Source: Alphaproteobacteria bacterium MarineAlpha11_Bin1 (lineage in GTDB: Bacteria; Pseudomonadota; Alphaproteobacteria; MPNO01; UBA830). Taken from it: a DNA stretch of 64,000 nucleotides. Below, piece by piece: positions 46,297 to 54,772 of the stretch. Made by a program: the position numbers and the translations under genes. The stretch lies in the NCBI GenBank assembly GCA_002937455.1, contig PTJZ01000012.1, forward strand, positions 1 through 64,000, read 5' to 3'. Within the stretch, counting starts at the first letter, position 1. The number at the start of each line of letters is the position of its first letter. The notes under the pieces are model-generated. The model saw only the letters and a program-made list of their open reading frames with translations, searched no databases and was not told where the DNA came from.

Positions 46297-47352
46297 TCAG
46301 ATATCCCGCACCGCGGGCAGGATCTTATCGCCAAAAACGTGTAATGATTTCATGATTTCATCCTGCGAAAGGGAACCGAAATCGAGAAGAAAAGAAACCT
46401 GAGTGATACCTATACGTCTTAATTCTTCGATCCGCTCTATTACTTGGTCTGGGCCACCCATCACGACGCGGCCGGGAAAATACCGATCAAAAGTTAGCTG
46501 TTCCGTCCCCTTGTCTCTTTGATCGTAACCCTTGTAGGCTTCTGGGTCCGGCGGCTTGCTGGCCGCCTCCTTACCGGCAAGACCATATTCACCCATCGGT
46601 CCATCCACTATCTCTCTTAACCTGTCGTCATCTTGCTTTTCCATGAAATGCGCATGATAGACACAGCAAACCTCGTGGTGTTCAACATCCCGACCGTATT
46701 TAGGCAGTGCATCTCGGTACCAGGCGATACGTTCAGTCGCAAGTTCGTGATCAACATGATAGGCTACGTAAAGGAGGTTTAAGCCCTGCTCTGCTGTCCA
46801 CTCAAAACTCTCTGGAGACATTAGGCAGGCATTCCAGATTTTGGGTTCTTTCTGCAATGTAGGCGGCAGAACGGGCAGGCCCGACATATCCGGCCGAAAC
46901 TTACTTTCGAACTCTAAAGGCATACCGGACCAGGCCTTTTTCACAAGGTCGAGCCCCTCTTTGACGCGATCGCGGCTTTCTTTCATAGGCACACCGAAGG
47001 AATCAAACTCGTCTCTAATGAAACCCCGCCCGACACCGAGATCAAACCGACCATTGGAAAGTTGATCAAGGGTTGCTGCTTGTTCGGCAACCCTGACCGG
47101 GTCATTCAAAGCCATCACTGTAGCCCCGGTAGCGAGACGTATATTCTGCGTCCTACCCGCCAGGTAACTTAGGAACGCGTAGTTGGCTGACAAAAACCCG
47201 CCGTGGCGAACAAAATGATGTTCCACCATCCAAACGTAATCGATCCCGATATTGTCGGCATACTCGACCTGCTGGACAATATTGTGCATATGCATATTGA
47301 CGTCGCGTTGATCCGGAAGGTAGGTGGGAAGGTAAAATAGACCGAACTTCAT
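46297..47352 (-). CDS. LLM-class flavin-dependent oxidoreductase
   Basis: A 351-residue luciferase-like protein. The segments are LFYLPTYLPDQRDV at the N-terminus, WMVEHHFVRHGG near 41-52, TGATVMALNDPVRVAEQAATLDQLS (split), GRFDLGVGRGFIRDEFDSFG near 101-120 and the C-terminal GITQVSFLLDFG. It belongs to a different LLM subgroup from the three related ones at 7820, 50019 and 51291. It probably needs a separate FMN reductase, which is not in the window. It appears to start the LLM-CaiB-MaoC operon and is divergent from a class II aldolase gene. Confidence 0.88.
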   Translation of the reverse strand: MKFGLFYLPTYLPDQRDVNMHMHNIVQQVEYADNIGIDYVWMVEHHFVRHGGFLSANYAFLSYLAGRTQNIRLATGATVMALNDPVRVAEQAATLDQLSNGRFDLGVGRGFIRDEFDSFGVPMKESRDRVKEGLDLVKKAWSGMPLEFESKFRPDMSGLPVLPPTLQKEPKIWNACLMSPESFEWTAEQGLNLLYVAYHVDHELATERIAWYRDALPKYGRDVEHHEVCCVYHAHFMEKQDDDRLREIVDGPMGEYGLAGKEAASKPPDPEAYKGYDQRDKGTEQLTFDRYFPGRVVMGGPDQVIERIEELRRIGITQVSFLLDFGSLSQDEIMKSLHVFGDKILPAVRDI

Positions 47353-47459
47353 ATTCGATACCTCTACTCATAATATTCCAGACTTTTCTAGTGCACTTCT
47401 AACTAATACAATTCTCTCGTCAGGTAACCAACACTAGAAATTAAAAACAGGAAAAAGCT

Positions 47460-48152
47460 GTGTCAGAGCACGAAAATATCCTTCGCGAAAAATTGAGCAT
47501 AGCTTGGCGGTTTTTTTACGGTCGCGGTTTTGTTGATGGTTTTGGGCATATTAGTGCCCGCACTGATGACCCAAACATCGTCCTGATGACGCCGCACGAT
47601 CTCGGAAAGGTCTCTCATCCGGAGGACTTTCTTCTCTGTGATCTCGATGGCAACCTGATCGGAAAAAAAGGCAAACTGCCTGGCGAATTACCGATCCATT
47701 TAGAGGTCTTCAAAGCGCGAGCGGACGTCAATTCGGTGGCGCATTTCCATACTCACAATGCTACCAGCTTTTCGATGTCTGAACACAATCTGAAACCCAC
47801 TTATTTCATGGCATCTATTTTCAACAAGGGTATTCCAGTACATCCCGACTCGAGACTAATCATGACTGAGGAGCGCGGCCGGGCCATGGCAGAGACCCTA
47901 GGTGATTGCCGCGCAATGCTCCTGCGTGCTCACGGCATCGTAGTCACTGGCCCGGACGTCGAGGAGATGACCACTGGGGTCTACTTCATGGAAGACAATG
48001 CAAAACGCACCGCCATAGCCGCATCTATGGGCGATTACGAAACTCTGGGCGAAGCAGAAATGGATGAAATCTCTGGCGAAATGCTGAAAACACGAGGGCC
48101 AATCGGCCGTGTTTGGGCTCTCGCGGAAATAGAGGCGAAAGAGGCCGACTGA
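47460..48152 (+). CDS. Class II aldolase/adducin-family protein
   Basis: A 230-residue zinc aldolase-fold protein of the fuculose-phosphate aldolase type. FGHISARTDDP is at 28-38, the catalytic-acid segment GELPIHLEVFKARAD near 75-89, the zinc ligands His95 and His97 are in AHFHTHN and the third is in LRAHGIVV near 158. GTG start with AGGA eight bases upstream. It is the only plus-strand gene between 41 and 54 kb. Class II aldolases of this shape also decarboxylate or cleave keto acids. Confidence 0.87.
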   Translation: MSEHENILREKLSIAWRFFYGRGFVDGFGHISARTDDPNIVLMTPHDLGKVSHPEDFLLCDLDGNLIGKKGKLPGELPIHLEVFKARADVNSVAHFHTHNATSFSMSEHNLKPTYFMASIFNKGIPVHPDSRLIMTEERGRAMAETLGDCRAMLLRAHGIVVTGPDVEEMTTGVYFMEDNAKRTAIAASMGDYETLGEAEMDEISGEMLKTRGPIGRVWALAEIEAKEAD

Positions 48153-48203
48153 CCGCTGCTGACTTGGAAAGTTAGAGCAGAATGCCCAAAAATACTCCTA
48201 CAG

Positions 48204-49130
48204 TCAGGCAGCTCGAGCTCTCATAACCTCCTGATGTGCGTTTTCAAACAGGTAGGTCCCCTGCAGATATTCTCGCATGGCTGCCTTATCACCGTCGGAA
48301 ACAGGTTTAAAGGGTGGGTAAGGATCCCCCAATGGCATGCCAACTACTTCCATCGCTGCTTTAAGTGCTGGTGCTAAACCGTACGACATCCAGCGCGCGG
48401 GCCAAAGTGCGAATTGTCTCTGCAAACGGGCCGCTTCGGTATGATCGCCGGCATTAAATGCATTTATGATCGCATTAGCGATATATGCGCCGGGTGGTGG
48501 CATTGTCGCACCGGATCCCCCTAGCTGGATCGACGCTAGTAGCATTTGCATGGTGGTGAAATATTGCGCATGCCCTCCGTGATCGATCTCTTCGATAAGG
48601 CGGGATACACGTGCCAGATCCCGGGAACTCTCTTTTACGTATTTGACGCGATCCAACTTCGCGAGCTCTAACGCCCAGAATGGATTGACTTCTGCACCCG
48701 GCCCCGGATTGAGATATAGCATGATTGGCAGGTCGGTCTCATCCGAGATCGCCTCATAATAAGATATCAGGTCATCAAGCGTCGGTGCTCCCCCGAAGGG
48801 CCGCAAAGGAGCAAGGATCTGCAGGGCGTGAGCTTCTAGATCCTGGGCCATTTGAGACAACTCGATCGCTGTCTTGACGTTCGCATGGGATACTCCGACG
48901 ACAGCGGGCACCCGCCCGTCGACGAATTCAACCGTCCGACGAATTAGTTCGCAGCGATCTTCGAAAGATAGAAAATGGTATTCAGTAGTTTCGACACCAG
49001 CGGCTGATACCATCATCGCGCCACAGTCCTCGATTATGTAATCCACTTCATGCTCAAGAACGTCAAAATCAACATTGAGATCTTTGTTGAAAGGGGTAAG
49101 TGGGGGAACAACTAACCCTGGGGTCTTCAT
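48204..49130 (-). CDS. Dihydrodipicolinate synthase-family aldolase
   Basis: A 308-residue TIM-barrel class I aldolase. The Schiff-base lysine is Lys166 in VKYVKESSRD, Tyr139 in IMLYLNPGPG is the proton relay and PPLTPFNKDLNVDF opens the fold. The usual GGTTGE substrate loop is SAAGVETTEY. Its pocket differs from DapA, so a role as hydratase-aldolase or other keto-acid aldolase, like NahE/PhdJ in aromatic breakdown, is more likely. The start at 49130 has GGAGAG eight bases upstream, rather than the frame's upstream ATG. It is the last gene of the 54-48 kb operon. Confidence 0.87.
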   Translation of the reverse strand: MKTPGLVVPPLTPFNKDLNVDFDVLEHEVDYIIEDCGAMMVSAAGVETTEYHFLSFEDRCELIRRTVEFVDGRVPAVVGVSHANVKTAIELSQMAQDLEAHALQILAPLRPFGGAPTLDDLISYYEAISDETDLPIMLYLNPGPGAEVNPFWALELAKLDRVKYVKESSRDLARVSRLIEEIDHGGHAQYFTTMQMLLASIQLGGSGATMPPPGAYIANAIINAFNAGDHTEAARLQRQFALWPARWMSYGLAPALKAAMEVVGMPLGDPYPPFKPVSDGDKAAMREYLQGTYLFENAHQEVMRARAA

Positions 49131-49244
49131 TGGACAGCTCTCCAAAAAATGATTTCCAGAAAAATCTGAATACTCTGCTCGGAGCATCCTACCATCCTGT
49201 ATTACAATTCCAAATATACCCGTCTGGACAGCCCCCAAGGTATT

Positions 49245-50018
49245 TCAGTGAATGGTTTGTCCCCCATCAACAACGATCGAGGCACCGTGCACATAGGACG
49301 CTGCATCAGACGCCAGAAAAGCTATGACATTGGCGATCTCGTCGCACTCGGCTAACCGGTTTAGCAGTGCGAGCTCCTCAACGATTTTTCCATCCACCAT
49401 ACCAGAGTCGATATATTGTTTTACCCTTGGCGATAGCGTTGCTCCGGGACAGACCCCGTTTACCCTTATATTCTCATGCCCATAATCCACAGCTAGTTGC
49501 CGGGTCAGAGACAAAACACCCCCTTTAGCCGCGCAGTAGACCGGCATTTCGGGATGCCCGATAATGCCGAAAGTCGACGCAACATTAATTATCGACCCCC
49601 CTCCCCGCGCCTTACGCAGCATAGGGAGAAATGCTTTACACATATAGAAAACACTCGACAGGTCGATACCGATTATTCGGTGCCAGTCATCTTCTTCCAG
49701 TTCTTCGAGCTTTTTGACAAAATTAGTGCCCGCATTGTTAACAATCGATTTAACATGGCCGTGATGTTTCTTTACTGAGGCTGCTAGTGCGTCGACCTCC
49801 GCTTTTATCGATACGTCTACGACATGTCCTTCACAGGCAGCACCAGCATCGGCTAACAGTTTTTCAGTCTGATGAACATTTTCTTCGGTCTTGCTGACAA
49901 TAATTACCAGCGCCCCAAGTTCCGCCAGGACCTCGCAGGTGGATCGACCAATACCCTGCCCGCCTCCAGTAACAAGGACTGGCGCGCCGTCGAACTGGAG
50001 GCTTTCCAACATTTTCAT
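49245..50018 (-). CDS. SDR-family oxidoreductase
   Basis: A 257-residue classical SDR. TGGGQGIG lies at 17-24, NNAG near 94, Ser148 in NVASTFG, and Tyr161/Lys165 in YCAAK. Ser42-Lys43 in place of an acidic residue after the second strand points to NADP. Its start lies directly after the LLM stop at 50019, so the two are co-translated. It may reduce or oxidise the product of the adjacent monooxygenases. Confidence 0.9.
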   Translation of the reverse strand: MKMLESLQFDGAPVLVTGGGQGIGRSTCEVLAELGALVIIVSKTEENVHQTEKLLADAGAACEGHVVDVSIKAEVDALAASVKKHHGHVKSIVNNAGTNFVKKLEELEEDDWHRIIGIDLSSVFYMCKAFLPMLRKARGGGSIINVASTFGIIGHPEMPVYCAAKGGVLSLTRQLAVDYGHENIRVNGVCPGATLSPRVKQYIDSGMVDGKIVEELALLNRLAECDEIANVIAFLASDAASYVHGASIVVDGGQTIH

Positions 50019-51209
50019 CTACTCCGCTGCTATCGCGGGCTCGAACCCCGCATAGTTATTTTCATCTAGTGTCTGTAATTCAGGAACTACCTCGGTAGCA
50101 AGTAGACGTATGTTCTTTTCTGTGAGGTTCGCCGGCAATGTTCCAAACTGAGGCATGACCAAAACATGCCCAAACCCTGCCTGCCGATGCCGCTCTATGA
50201 GCATTCTGCGGACGGTGTCAGGGCTTCCGACCACTATAACGCCACGTTCCATCAAATCGCTGACCTTCTGTCCGCCGCGAAGGGCTGCTTTGTGGGCAAA
50301 TATTTTTTTCATTGAAGATGTGGTCATGTAACCCGGCGGCACAAACATAGACTGAGATATTTTCGGTAAAAACGTATTAAACAGCGATTCAATATGGGGG
50401 CGAACCTCCTCAACCGCTCTCTCGTCAGTCTCGGCACAGTATACCGGAACGCTCCACGCTATCTGGCTGGAAGAGGCTGTATAACCATATTTCTCCTCAG
50501 CGACGGATCGATACAGATTTAAATATCTCAGAACACTATCAAAGGCCGAATAGGCTTGTAAGTAGGTGTATTTTCGATCGGGATGCGCCGCCCATACTAT
50601 AGTCTCTGTAGACCCCTGAGACGGACACCAAATTGGCGGATGGGGAGCCTGATAAGGACGTGGCCACATGTTCACGTATTCCAAGTGATAGTGCTTTCCC
50701 TCAAATGCAAAAGGCCCGGTTTCAGTCCAAGCTCGGATTACGAGATCATGAGCCTCCATGTGGCGTTCCAACGAAAATGCTGGATTCACGCCCATCGAAA
50801 AATATTCGCAGCCGACACCTCGGACCATACCAGTGATAAGCCGACCGCCGGTTATATTGTCTATCATCGCATGCTCTTCCGCGAGAGTGAGGGGGTGCTC
50901 CCGGAGCGCAAACGCGTTACCGAGAATAGCGATCTTACAGTTTCCCGTTTTTCGAGCTAGCGCGGCGGCCATCACTACGGGCGATGGCATCAATCCATAG
51001 GCATTTTGATGGTGCTCATTAACACTCACTCCATCGAAACCCAGTTCCGCGGCTAATTCCAATTCGTCTAGATAACGGTTGTACAAGTCATGGCCGACCT
51101 TTGGATCAAAATAGCTATTCGGTAGCTTGAGCCATACGGAGCTGTATTCCTCGGCATAGGACATGTCGAGGGCGCCATATGGCATCAAGTGAAATGCAAA
51201 TACCTTCAT
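50019..51209 (-). CDS. LLM-class flavin-dependent monooxygenase (paralogue A)
   Basis: A 396-residue luciferase-like protein. SVNEHHQNAYGLMPSPVVMA is near 60-79, ILGNAFALREHPLTLAEEHAMID near 92-115, GRLITGMVRGVGCEYFS near 119-135 and YVNMWPRPYQAPHPPIWCPSQGSTE near 178-203. The protein at 51291 has the same length and is clearly similar throughout, so the two are tandem paralogues. The reductase partner is not in the window. It lies between paralogue B and an SDR gene in the same operon. Confidence 0.9.
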   Translation of the reverse strand: MKVFAFHLMPYGALDMSYAEEYSSVWLKLPNSYFDPKVGHDLYNRYLDELELAAELGFDGVSVNEHHQNAYGLMPSPVVMAAALARKTGNCKIAILGNAFALREHPLTLAEEHAMIDNITGGRLITGMVRGVGCEYFSMGVNPAFSLERHMEAHDLVIRAWTETGPFAFEGKHYHLEYVNMWPRPYQAPHPPIWCPSQGSTETIVWAAHPDRKYTYLQAYSAFDSVLRYLNLYRSVAEEKYGYTASSSQIAWSVPVYCAETDERAVEEVRPHIESLFNTFLPKISQSMFVPPGYMTTSSMKKIFAHKAALRGGQKVSDLMERGVIVVGSPDTVRRMLIERHRQAGFGHVLVMPQFGTLPANLTEKNIRLLATEVVPELQTLDENNYAGFEPAIAAE

Positions 51210-51290
51210 GCAACAGATTCCTATGAAAGAGGTGCGTCACCAACAGCGATTATGTACTCATCCAGAATTATGCGGCACAAATGCCCAAAT

Positions 51291-52481
51291 CTATTCGGCG
51301 GCCACCTGTGTCGGTTCAAAACCTCGATATTCCTTTTCTCCAAGCGGTTGAATCGCCGGAAGCACTTCTTCCGAGAATAGCCGGATGTTCCGTTCAGTCT
51401 TATCAGCGGGCAAGGTCCCAAAGTGAAGCAGTGCAACGAAGGTGCCAAAACCCAGAACTTTATGGCATTCGATTATCTTTTTACGCACAGTTTCCGGGCT
51501 GCCGACAAGGATTACGCCATTTTCAATCAGGGTTTCCATTTTCGCGCCGCCAGTGATGTTGCGCTTGTGAGCCGCGACCCGCTTATAGGACTCAACCGAC
51601 ATATATCCCGGCGGGAAAAGCTGCTCGAACGGCAGGTACAAGAATTTGTTGAATAGAGCTTCCATGTGTTCTGTCGCTTCTTCCACAGCCTGTTCGTCGG
51701 TGTCGGCAATATAGACAGGGGCAGTCCACCCGATTTGGTCAGAGGAAGCCTCGTATCCGTATTGCGAAGCCGCCACCTGGCGATACTGATCCAGGAATTT
51801 GCAAACATTGGAAAACGGGCTGTAATTCTGGGTGTAGACATATTTGCGTTCGGGATGCGCAGCCCATTCGATTGTTTCGGTCGAGCCAAGCGACGGGCAC
51901 CATATCGGCGGGTGTGGCTCCTGGTAGGGACGTGGCCACATATTCACATACTCAAAGTGGTAGTGCTTGCCCTCAAAAGCGAAGGGTCCGGTTTCTGTCC
52001 AGGCGCGAATGACGAGATCATGCGCCTCCATGTGTCGCTCGTGACTGAAAGTTGGGTTCGCCGCTAGCGAATAGAATTCCGCGCCGATGCCGCGCACAAA
52101 ACCGGTAATCAGTCTCCCACCGGTGATACAGTCAATCATTGCATGCTCTTCCGCGAGCGTCAGCGGATGTTCCCGCAGCGCAAAGGCATTGCCCAGAATG
52201 GCGAGTTTACAGTTTTCGGTTCTCCGGGCAAGCGATGACGCCATTACAACGGGAGACGGCATCAGACCATAGGCGTTCTGGTGGTGTTCGTTAACCGCTA
52301 CGCCATCGAAGCCAACCTCCGCAGCGAACTCCAACTCGTCCAGATAACGATTGTACAGCTCGTGACCCACCTTGGGGTCGTACAATGAATTTGGCAGCGT
52401 GATCCACGCTGACGGGTGCTTGTCACGTTCAACCATATCGAGCGATGCGTAGGGCATCAAATGGAACATAAATGCCTTCAT
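51291..52481 (-). CDS. LLM-class flavin-dependent monooxygenase (paralogue B)
   Basis: A 396-residue luciferase-like protein, tandem paralogue of the gene at 50019. AVNEHHQNAYGLMPSPVVMA, ILGNAFALREHPLTLAEEHAMID and YVNMWPRPYQEPHPPIWCPSLGSTE are nearly the same in both. Differences cluster around residues 220-260 and 270-310, the likely substrate side. It follows the alpha/beta hydrolase gene by 34 bases. The third copy at 7820 is more distant but has the same hydrolase neighbour. Confidence 0.9.
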   Translation of the reverse strand: MKAFMFHLMPYASLDMVERDKHPSAWITLPNSLYDPKVGHELYNRYLDELEFAAEVGFDGVAVNEHHQNAYGLMPSPVVMASSLARRTENCKLAILGNAFALREHPLTLAEEHAMIDCITGGRLITGFVRGIGAEFYSLAANPTFSHERHMEAHDLVIRAWTETGPFAFEGKHYHFEYVNMWPRPYQEPHPPIWCPSLGSTETIEWAAHPERKYVYTQNYSPFSNVCKFLDQYRQVAASQYGYEASSDQIGWTAPVYIADTDEQAVEEATEHMEALFNKFLYLPFEQLFPPGYMSVESYKRVAAHKRNITGGAKMETLIENGVILVGSPETVRKKIIECHKVLGFGTFVALLHFGTLPADKTERNIRLFSEEVLPAIQPLGEKEYRGFEPTQVAAE

Positions 52482-52515
52482 CGTTTTCCCCCCGTCAAAG
52501 GGTGGTCTCTATTGA

Positions 52516-53301
52516 TCAAGCCGCATTCGCTTGTAGGAAACCTGAAACGGCATCAACAAAGGGTCCAGACTGCTCTACGTGCGGCAAGTGACCGGCCTCT
52601 TCGATCATGGTCACCTTTGATCCTGCAATAATCTTGCCGAACTCATCGGCATAGACCGGGTCGACGATCTTGTCGGTATCACCCCAAATAACATGGGTCG
52701 GCAACGTGATACGGTGCAACCACTTGCGTAAATTCGGGTTGAAAAGGCGCGGTTGCCAGCCTAGCCGGGCGGTAGCCACCCGGTTGCGGATTTGGATGTC
52801 AACCTGCTCCTCGGTCAGCTCCATATTCAGGATGTTGTCCGCGAAGGATTGGTCGACGAAGATTGCCCGCACCAAATCGTCGGGGTCCATCATAAAGATA
52901 TCGGCTATGGGTTTGCCCGCGATCCGAATGCCGGCGGAACCAACTAAGGTCAGGCTTTTTAGCCGTGTGCAGTTGCGCACCGCTATTTCCATTGCCAGCC
53001 AGCCTCCCAGGGAGTTACCAACCAAGTGGACCCCGTCTAGGTCCATATGATCCAAGAAATCTAGATAGAACATCGCAAGATCATCCATGTTATCCAGCCA
53101 CTCGGGTTCATCCGACAGGCCGTAGGTCGGATGGTCCGGCACCATTAAATCATGAGATTCAGAGAGGGATTGAAAAGTCGGGATCCAACCCGCAACACCA
53201 CTGGCACCGTGCAGGAAAAGCATCGGTTCGCCCGATCCGCCTTGGCGCAGATGAACTTCGGTTCCCCTAATATCGATTTTACTTTCGGTGCAGTCTGCCA
53301 T
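52516..53301 (-). CDS. Alpha/beta-fold hydrolase
   Basis: A 261-residue alpha/beta hydrolase. The nucleophile elbow is GNSLGG, with a catalytic Asp in WGDTDKIVDP and His in EEAGHLPHVEQ. LHGASGVAGW is the oxyanion loop. I chose the ATG at 53301 with GGAGAA seven bases upstream; the frame stays open for 76 codons further but that part overlaps the next gene. It is homologous to the hydrolase at 9019, which also precedes an LLM gene. C-C-bond or ester hydrolysis of a ring-opened product is a reasonable guess. Confidence 0.88.
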   Translation of the reverse strand: MADCTESKIDIRGTEVHLRQGGSGEPMLFLHGASGVAGWIPTFQSLSESHDLMVPDHPTYGLSDEPEWLDNMDDLAMFYLDFLDHMDLDGVHLVGNSLGGWLAMEIAVRNCTRLKSLTLVGSAGIRIAGKPIADIFMMDPDDLVRAIFVDQSFADNILNMELTEEQVDIQIRNRVATARLGWQPRLFNPNLRKWLHRITLPTHVIWGDTDKIVDPVYADEFGKIIAGSKVTMIEEAGHLPHVEQSGPFVDAVSGFLQANAA

Positions 53302-53314
53302 CCGGTTTTCTCCG

Positions 53315-54154
53315 TTATTCCGATGCGTTTTCATGCCCGCCAAGGCCAGGCTTGTATTTCTTGTCGAGGAAATCGCCGATCCCCTCTTCGCGGAAAGCAT
53401 TTGCTTGCCTTGCCGTATGCTGCGATTGCAATGTTGATGCGTAGTCCATGGCAACATCCCACTCCATATCCATAGAATTACGATAGATCTCGAGGGTTCC
53501 CTGGAGTGCAGAAAGATCCTTGTTAGCAATTTCTCGACCGAGTGCCATCACGTCATCGCGCAGGTGCTCTCCGGGGACCGCATAATTCACTAACCCGATT
53601 TCGGCAGCTGTCTGGCCGCTCATCGGCCTACCGGTCAGTGCATACAACATATAGTCCCGAGGACGGAGAAGGTTTCCCATGGATTTTCCGACGCTGCCTC
53701 CGGGAAACATTTTAAAATTGATCTCGCTAAGCCCCATTTTTGCATCTTTGGCAGCCACCGCTAGATCACATCCTTCGACGATAGTGAAAGCGCCGCCGAA
53801 GCAGTGTCCATTGACCATTGCTATAGTGGGCTTGGGAAAGCGACGTAGGGTGCGACCACGCCACTCAACAGCCACGCGGTGTGCTCGGTCATATTCTGCC
53901 GGCTTATCCTGCAGCTCGATAAAGAATTCTTTCAGGTCCATGCCAGCGGAGAAAGACTTTCCAGCGCCAGTGATAACTAGCACGCGACAGCGGGTGTCGT
54001 TGCGAAGGCGTTCCAAGGCGTCGGTAATTTCCTCACCTAAAGTTGGGTTCATCGCGTTGCGCTTATTAGGACGATTGAGGGTCAATAAACACACACCGTC
54101 CTCGAATGCGACCAGCAACGTTTCGTATTCATATCGAAAATCTTCGCCCGCCAC
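53315..54154 (-). CDS. Crotonase-fold enzyme, feruloyl/p-hydroxycinnamoyl-CoA hydratase-lyase-like
   Basis: A 279-residue crotonase. Its signature SAGMDLKEFF (69-78) is the form seen in HCHL, the feruloyl-CoA hydratase/lyase that yields vanillin and acetyl-CoA. KPTIAMVNGHCFGGAF and GLSEINFKMFPGG, with Glu144 as the catalytic acid, also match. Thr124 stands near the HCHL serine position. I chose a GTG start at 54154 with AAAGGA seven bases upstream; an ATG at 54220 would add 22 unrelated residues. It opens the 54-48 kb operon. Specificity for ferulate, p-coumarate or another arylacryloyl-CoA is not proved. Confidence 0.82.
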   Translation of the reverse strand: MAGEDFRYEYETLLVAFEDGVCLLTLNRPNKRNAMNPTLGEEITDALERLRNDTRCRVLVITGAGKSFSAGMDLKEFFIELQDKPAEYDRAHRVAVEWRGRTLRRFPKPTIAMVNGHCFGGAFTIVEGCDLAVAAKDAKMGLSEINFKMFPGGSVGKSMGNLLRPRDYMLYALTGRPMSGQTAAEIGLVNYAVPGEHLRDDVMALGREIANKDLSALQGTLEIYRNSMDMEWDVAMDYASTLQSQHTARQANAFREEGIGDFLDKKYKPGLGGHENASE

Positions 54155-54273
54155 TCCTAAATCCTTTGACCATTTTTTATCTATTAGTTTGCTAACGAAG
54201 TGTCCCGCCACGCTATACATCTGTCAAGCCGATGGTGCTTGCCCTTCAACCGGTTGGCGGGTAAATCCGGCTT

Positions 54274-54708
54274 ATGATGCCCGACGATTATTTTGATCCA
54301 AAAAATACGGTGGGCTTCCTTATATGGGATGCAAACCGAGCCATGAACCGAGAGTTTTCGGACAGAATCCGTCGACACGGTGTTTCTCTGGGGTTATGAA
54401 CGTTTCGTCGAGCCTTGTGGGAACTAGACAGACTGACACAAAAGGAATTATTCGAGAGGGTCCGTATGAAGGGGCCTACAACGATCGCCTCCCTCAATAA
54501 GCTGGAAGCGCGCGGCCGTGACCGCCGCGACGAAAACAAGAAGGATGCGTGCAAGATCAACGTATATCTGACCCGTGAAGGCCAAAAATTTTATCGCAAG
54601 GTTATTCCAACCGAGAACGGGCATTGTATGAGTACGTTGACCGGCGACGAGCAGGAAAATTTCCGGGATGTGATTAAGCGTATCCGCAACACAATTGCGG
54701 GTACTTAG
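54274..54708 (+). pseudogene. MarR-family regulator with in-frame TGA
   Basis: The frame starting at 54274 reads as a MarR-type winged helix: FLIWDANRAMNREFSDRIRR, then HGVSLGL, then TGA at 54397 (codon 42), then TFRRALWELDRLTQKELFERV, split here. GPTTIASLNKLEARG and DACKINVYLTREGQ form the wing. The stop lies where homologues usually have Trp in a (Q/L)W(Y/T)FLRALW stretch, so TGG to TGA is a likely single change. The remaining 97-codon frame still carries the DNA-binding helices but not the dimer helix. It is divergent from the HCHL-like operon and was probably its regulator. Confidence 0.75.
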
Positions 54709-54772
54709 CTTTGGGCGGAAAGCCTTATACTGAGAATCGTCTTTCTAACCAGCAGCAGCAAAGTTTAATATC

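Noticed and set aside
54397..54399. TGA recoded as Trp in the MarR gene
   Set aside because: Many neighbouring genes stop at TGA and use TGG for Trp, so the standard code applies and a nonsense change is simpler.
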